DNA from: Sulfurimonas sp.
GTDB taxonomy: Bacteria; Campylobacterota; Campylobacteria; Campylobacterales; Sulfurimonadaceae
NCBI GenBank assembly: GCA_021107375.1
Contig: JAIOSY010000034.1
Location: 1-5,046 of the forward strand
Direction of reading: 5' to 3'
DNA length: 5,046 nt
Part shown: one piece after another, positions 4,558 to 5,046 of the stretch
How positions within the stretch are numbered: position 1 is the stretch's first letter
Layout of the letters: each line of letters starts with the position of its first letter
Program-made: the position numbers and the translations under genes
The notes under the pieces: model-generated
Databases searched by the model: none
What the model was told of the DNA's origin: nothing
Seen by the model: only the letters and a program-made list of their open reading frames with translations

Positions 4558-5046
4558 TTACCTTATTATATATACTAATGGAAAAAGAACTATCCAAAGT
4601 AAATCTACCATATGCCAATATGAAGCACCACTCTCTAGCCCTACATGATCAGCTGGTGTATAACCACCAATTTTTGTTTTTTGATATAAATTAAATAAAA
4701 TAATAGTACCAAGTAAAACATGACAAAAATGAAATGCTGTAGAAAGAAAATAAAACATAAAAAAAGTATTTGTACTTAGATTAATACCCTCTGCATATTT
4801 ACCTGCAAACTCAATTATTTTTATTACTAAAAACATTCCACCTAGACCTATTGAGCCTAAAAGCCATAATGCAGCTTTTTTACTAGCCTCTTCTTTATTT
4901 ACTCCCATAGATTTTATAGTATGAACTGCCTTAACCACAAAATAACTACTAGTAATTAAAATAACAGTATTAATAAAGCCCATTCGTTGATCTAAAAGAA
5001 GTTGAGAAGCATTAAATAACTCTATATCACCTCTTCTTGAAAAAGC
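4558..5046 (-). CDS. norE: NorE-like / cytochrome c oxidase subunit III-family protein, 5' end outside window
   Basis: This is a heme-copper oxidase subunit III-like membrane protein. The Met codon at 4983-4981 is internal. Reading on to the right edge stays open and gives SRRGDIELFNASQLLLDQRM, which matches the polar loop between helices in NorE proteins, so the gene continues past 5046 and at least 162 residues are present here. Visible features are the FINTVILITSSYFV helix, LLGSIGLGGMFLVIKIIEF, the FHFCHVLLGTIILF helix with the family His residues, and a terminal YWHMVDLLWIVLFPLVYII segment typical of subunit III and NorE. The N-terminal helices and start codon are missing. NorE is thought to support NorCB nitric oxide reductase activity. 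The pairing with a NorF-like gene and an Rrf2 regulator favours this over a respiratory oxidase subunit III. Confidence 0.85.
   Translation of the reverse strand, partial: AFSRRGDIELFNASQLLLDQRMGFINTVILITSSYFVVKAVHTIKSMGVNKEEASKKAALWLLGSIGLGGMFLVIKIIEFAGKYAEGINLSTNTFFMFYFLSTAFHFCHVLLGTIILFNLYQKTKIGGYTPADHVGLESGASYWHMVDLLWIVLFPLVYIIR

Overview
The window looks like chromosome of a Campylobacterota (former Epsilonproteobacteria), most likely a free-living denitrifying type such as Sulfurimonas, Arcobacter or a relative. This rests on the AT-rich composition (about 30-38% GC in most 60-base lines counted), on an HsrA/CosR-type response regulator whose DNA-binding domain is almost that of Helicobacter pylori HP1043 as I remember it, on extended -10 promoters without a clear -35, and on NorE/NorF-like genes. 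The genus cannot be settled from this sequence.

Left part (1-1253, minus strand): nadA (quinolinate synthase) is followed, with a 4-base ATGA overlap, by the start of nadC (quinolinate phosphoribosyltransferase), which runs off the left edge. Together they carry out the last two steps of de novo NAD precursor synthesis. A good TATAAT box and Shine-Dalgarno site precede the TTG start of nadA.

Middle (1254-2112): a lone plus-strand gene of 189 codons has GC of only about 13-17% in the lines counted, far below its neighbours. It is an orphan protein with a faint resemblance to alkyladenine DNA glycosylases. It is followed by a 185-base gap holding an 11-bp perfect inverted repeat with a 46-base loop. 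This is the most accessory-looking part of the window.

Plus-strand housekeeping block (2113-3056): plsY (acyl-phosphate glycerol-3-phosphate acyltransferase) and folB (dihydroneopterin aldolase) overlap by one base and are presumably translated from one message. They serve phospholipid and folate synthesis.

3057-3835: after a 13-bp AT-rich inverted repeat and an extended -10 promoter comes an hsrA/cosR orthologue. Unlike the degenerate H. pylori protein, it keeps the full phospho-acceptor pocket. A palindrome at its stop codon probably terminates transcription between this gene and the convergent cluster on its right.

Right part (3881-5046, minus strand): norE-like (partial at the right edge), norF-like and an Rrf2-family regulator with IscR/NsrR-type Fe-S ligands form a tight operon. 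The likely role is nitric oxide or denitrification metabolism with its own sensor. No RNA genes, CRISPR arrays or insertion sequences were seen, and no gene-free stretch exceeds 300 bases.
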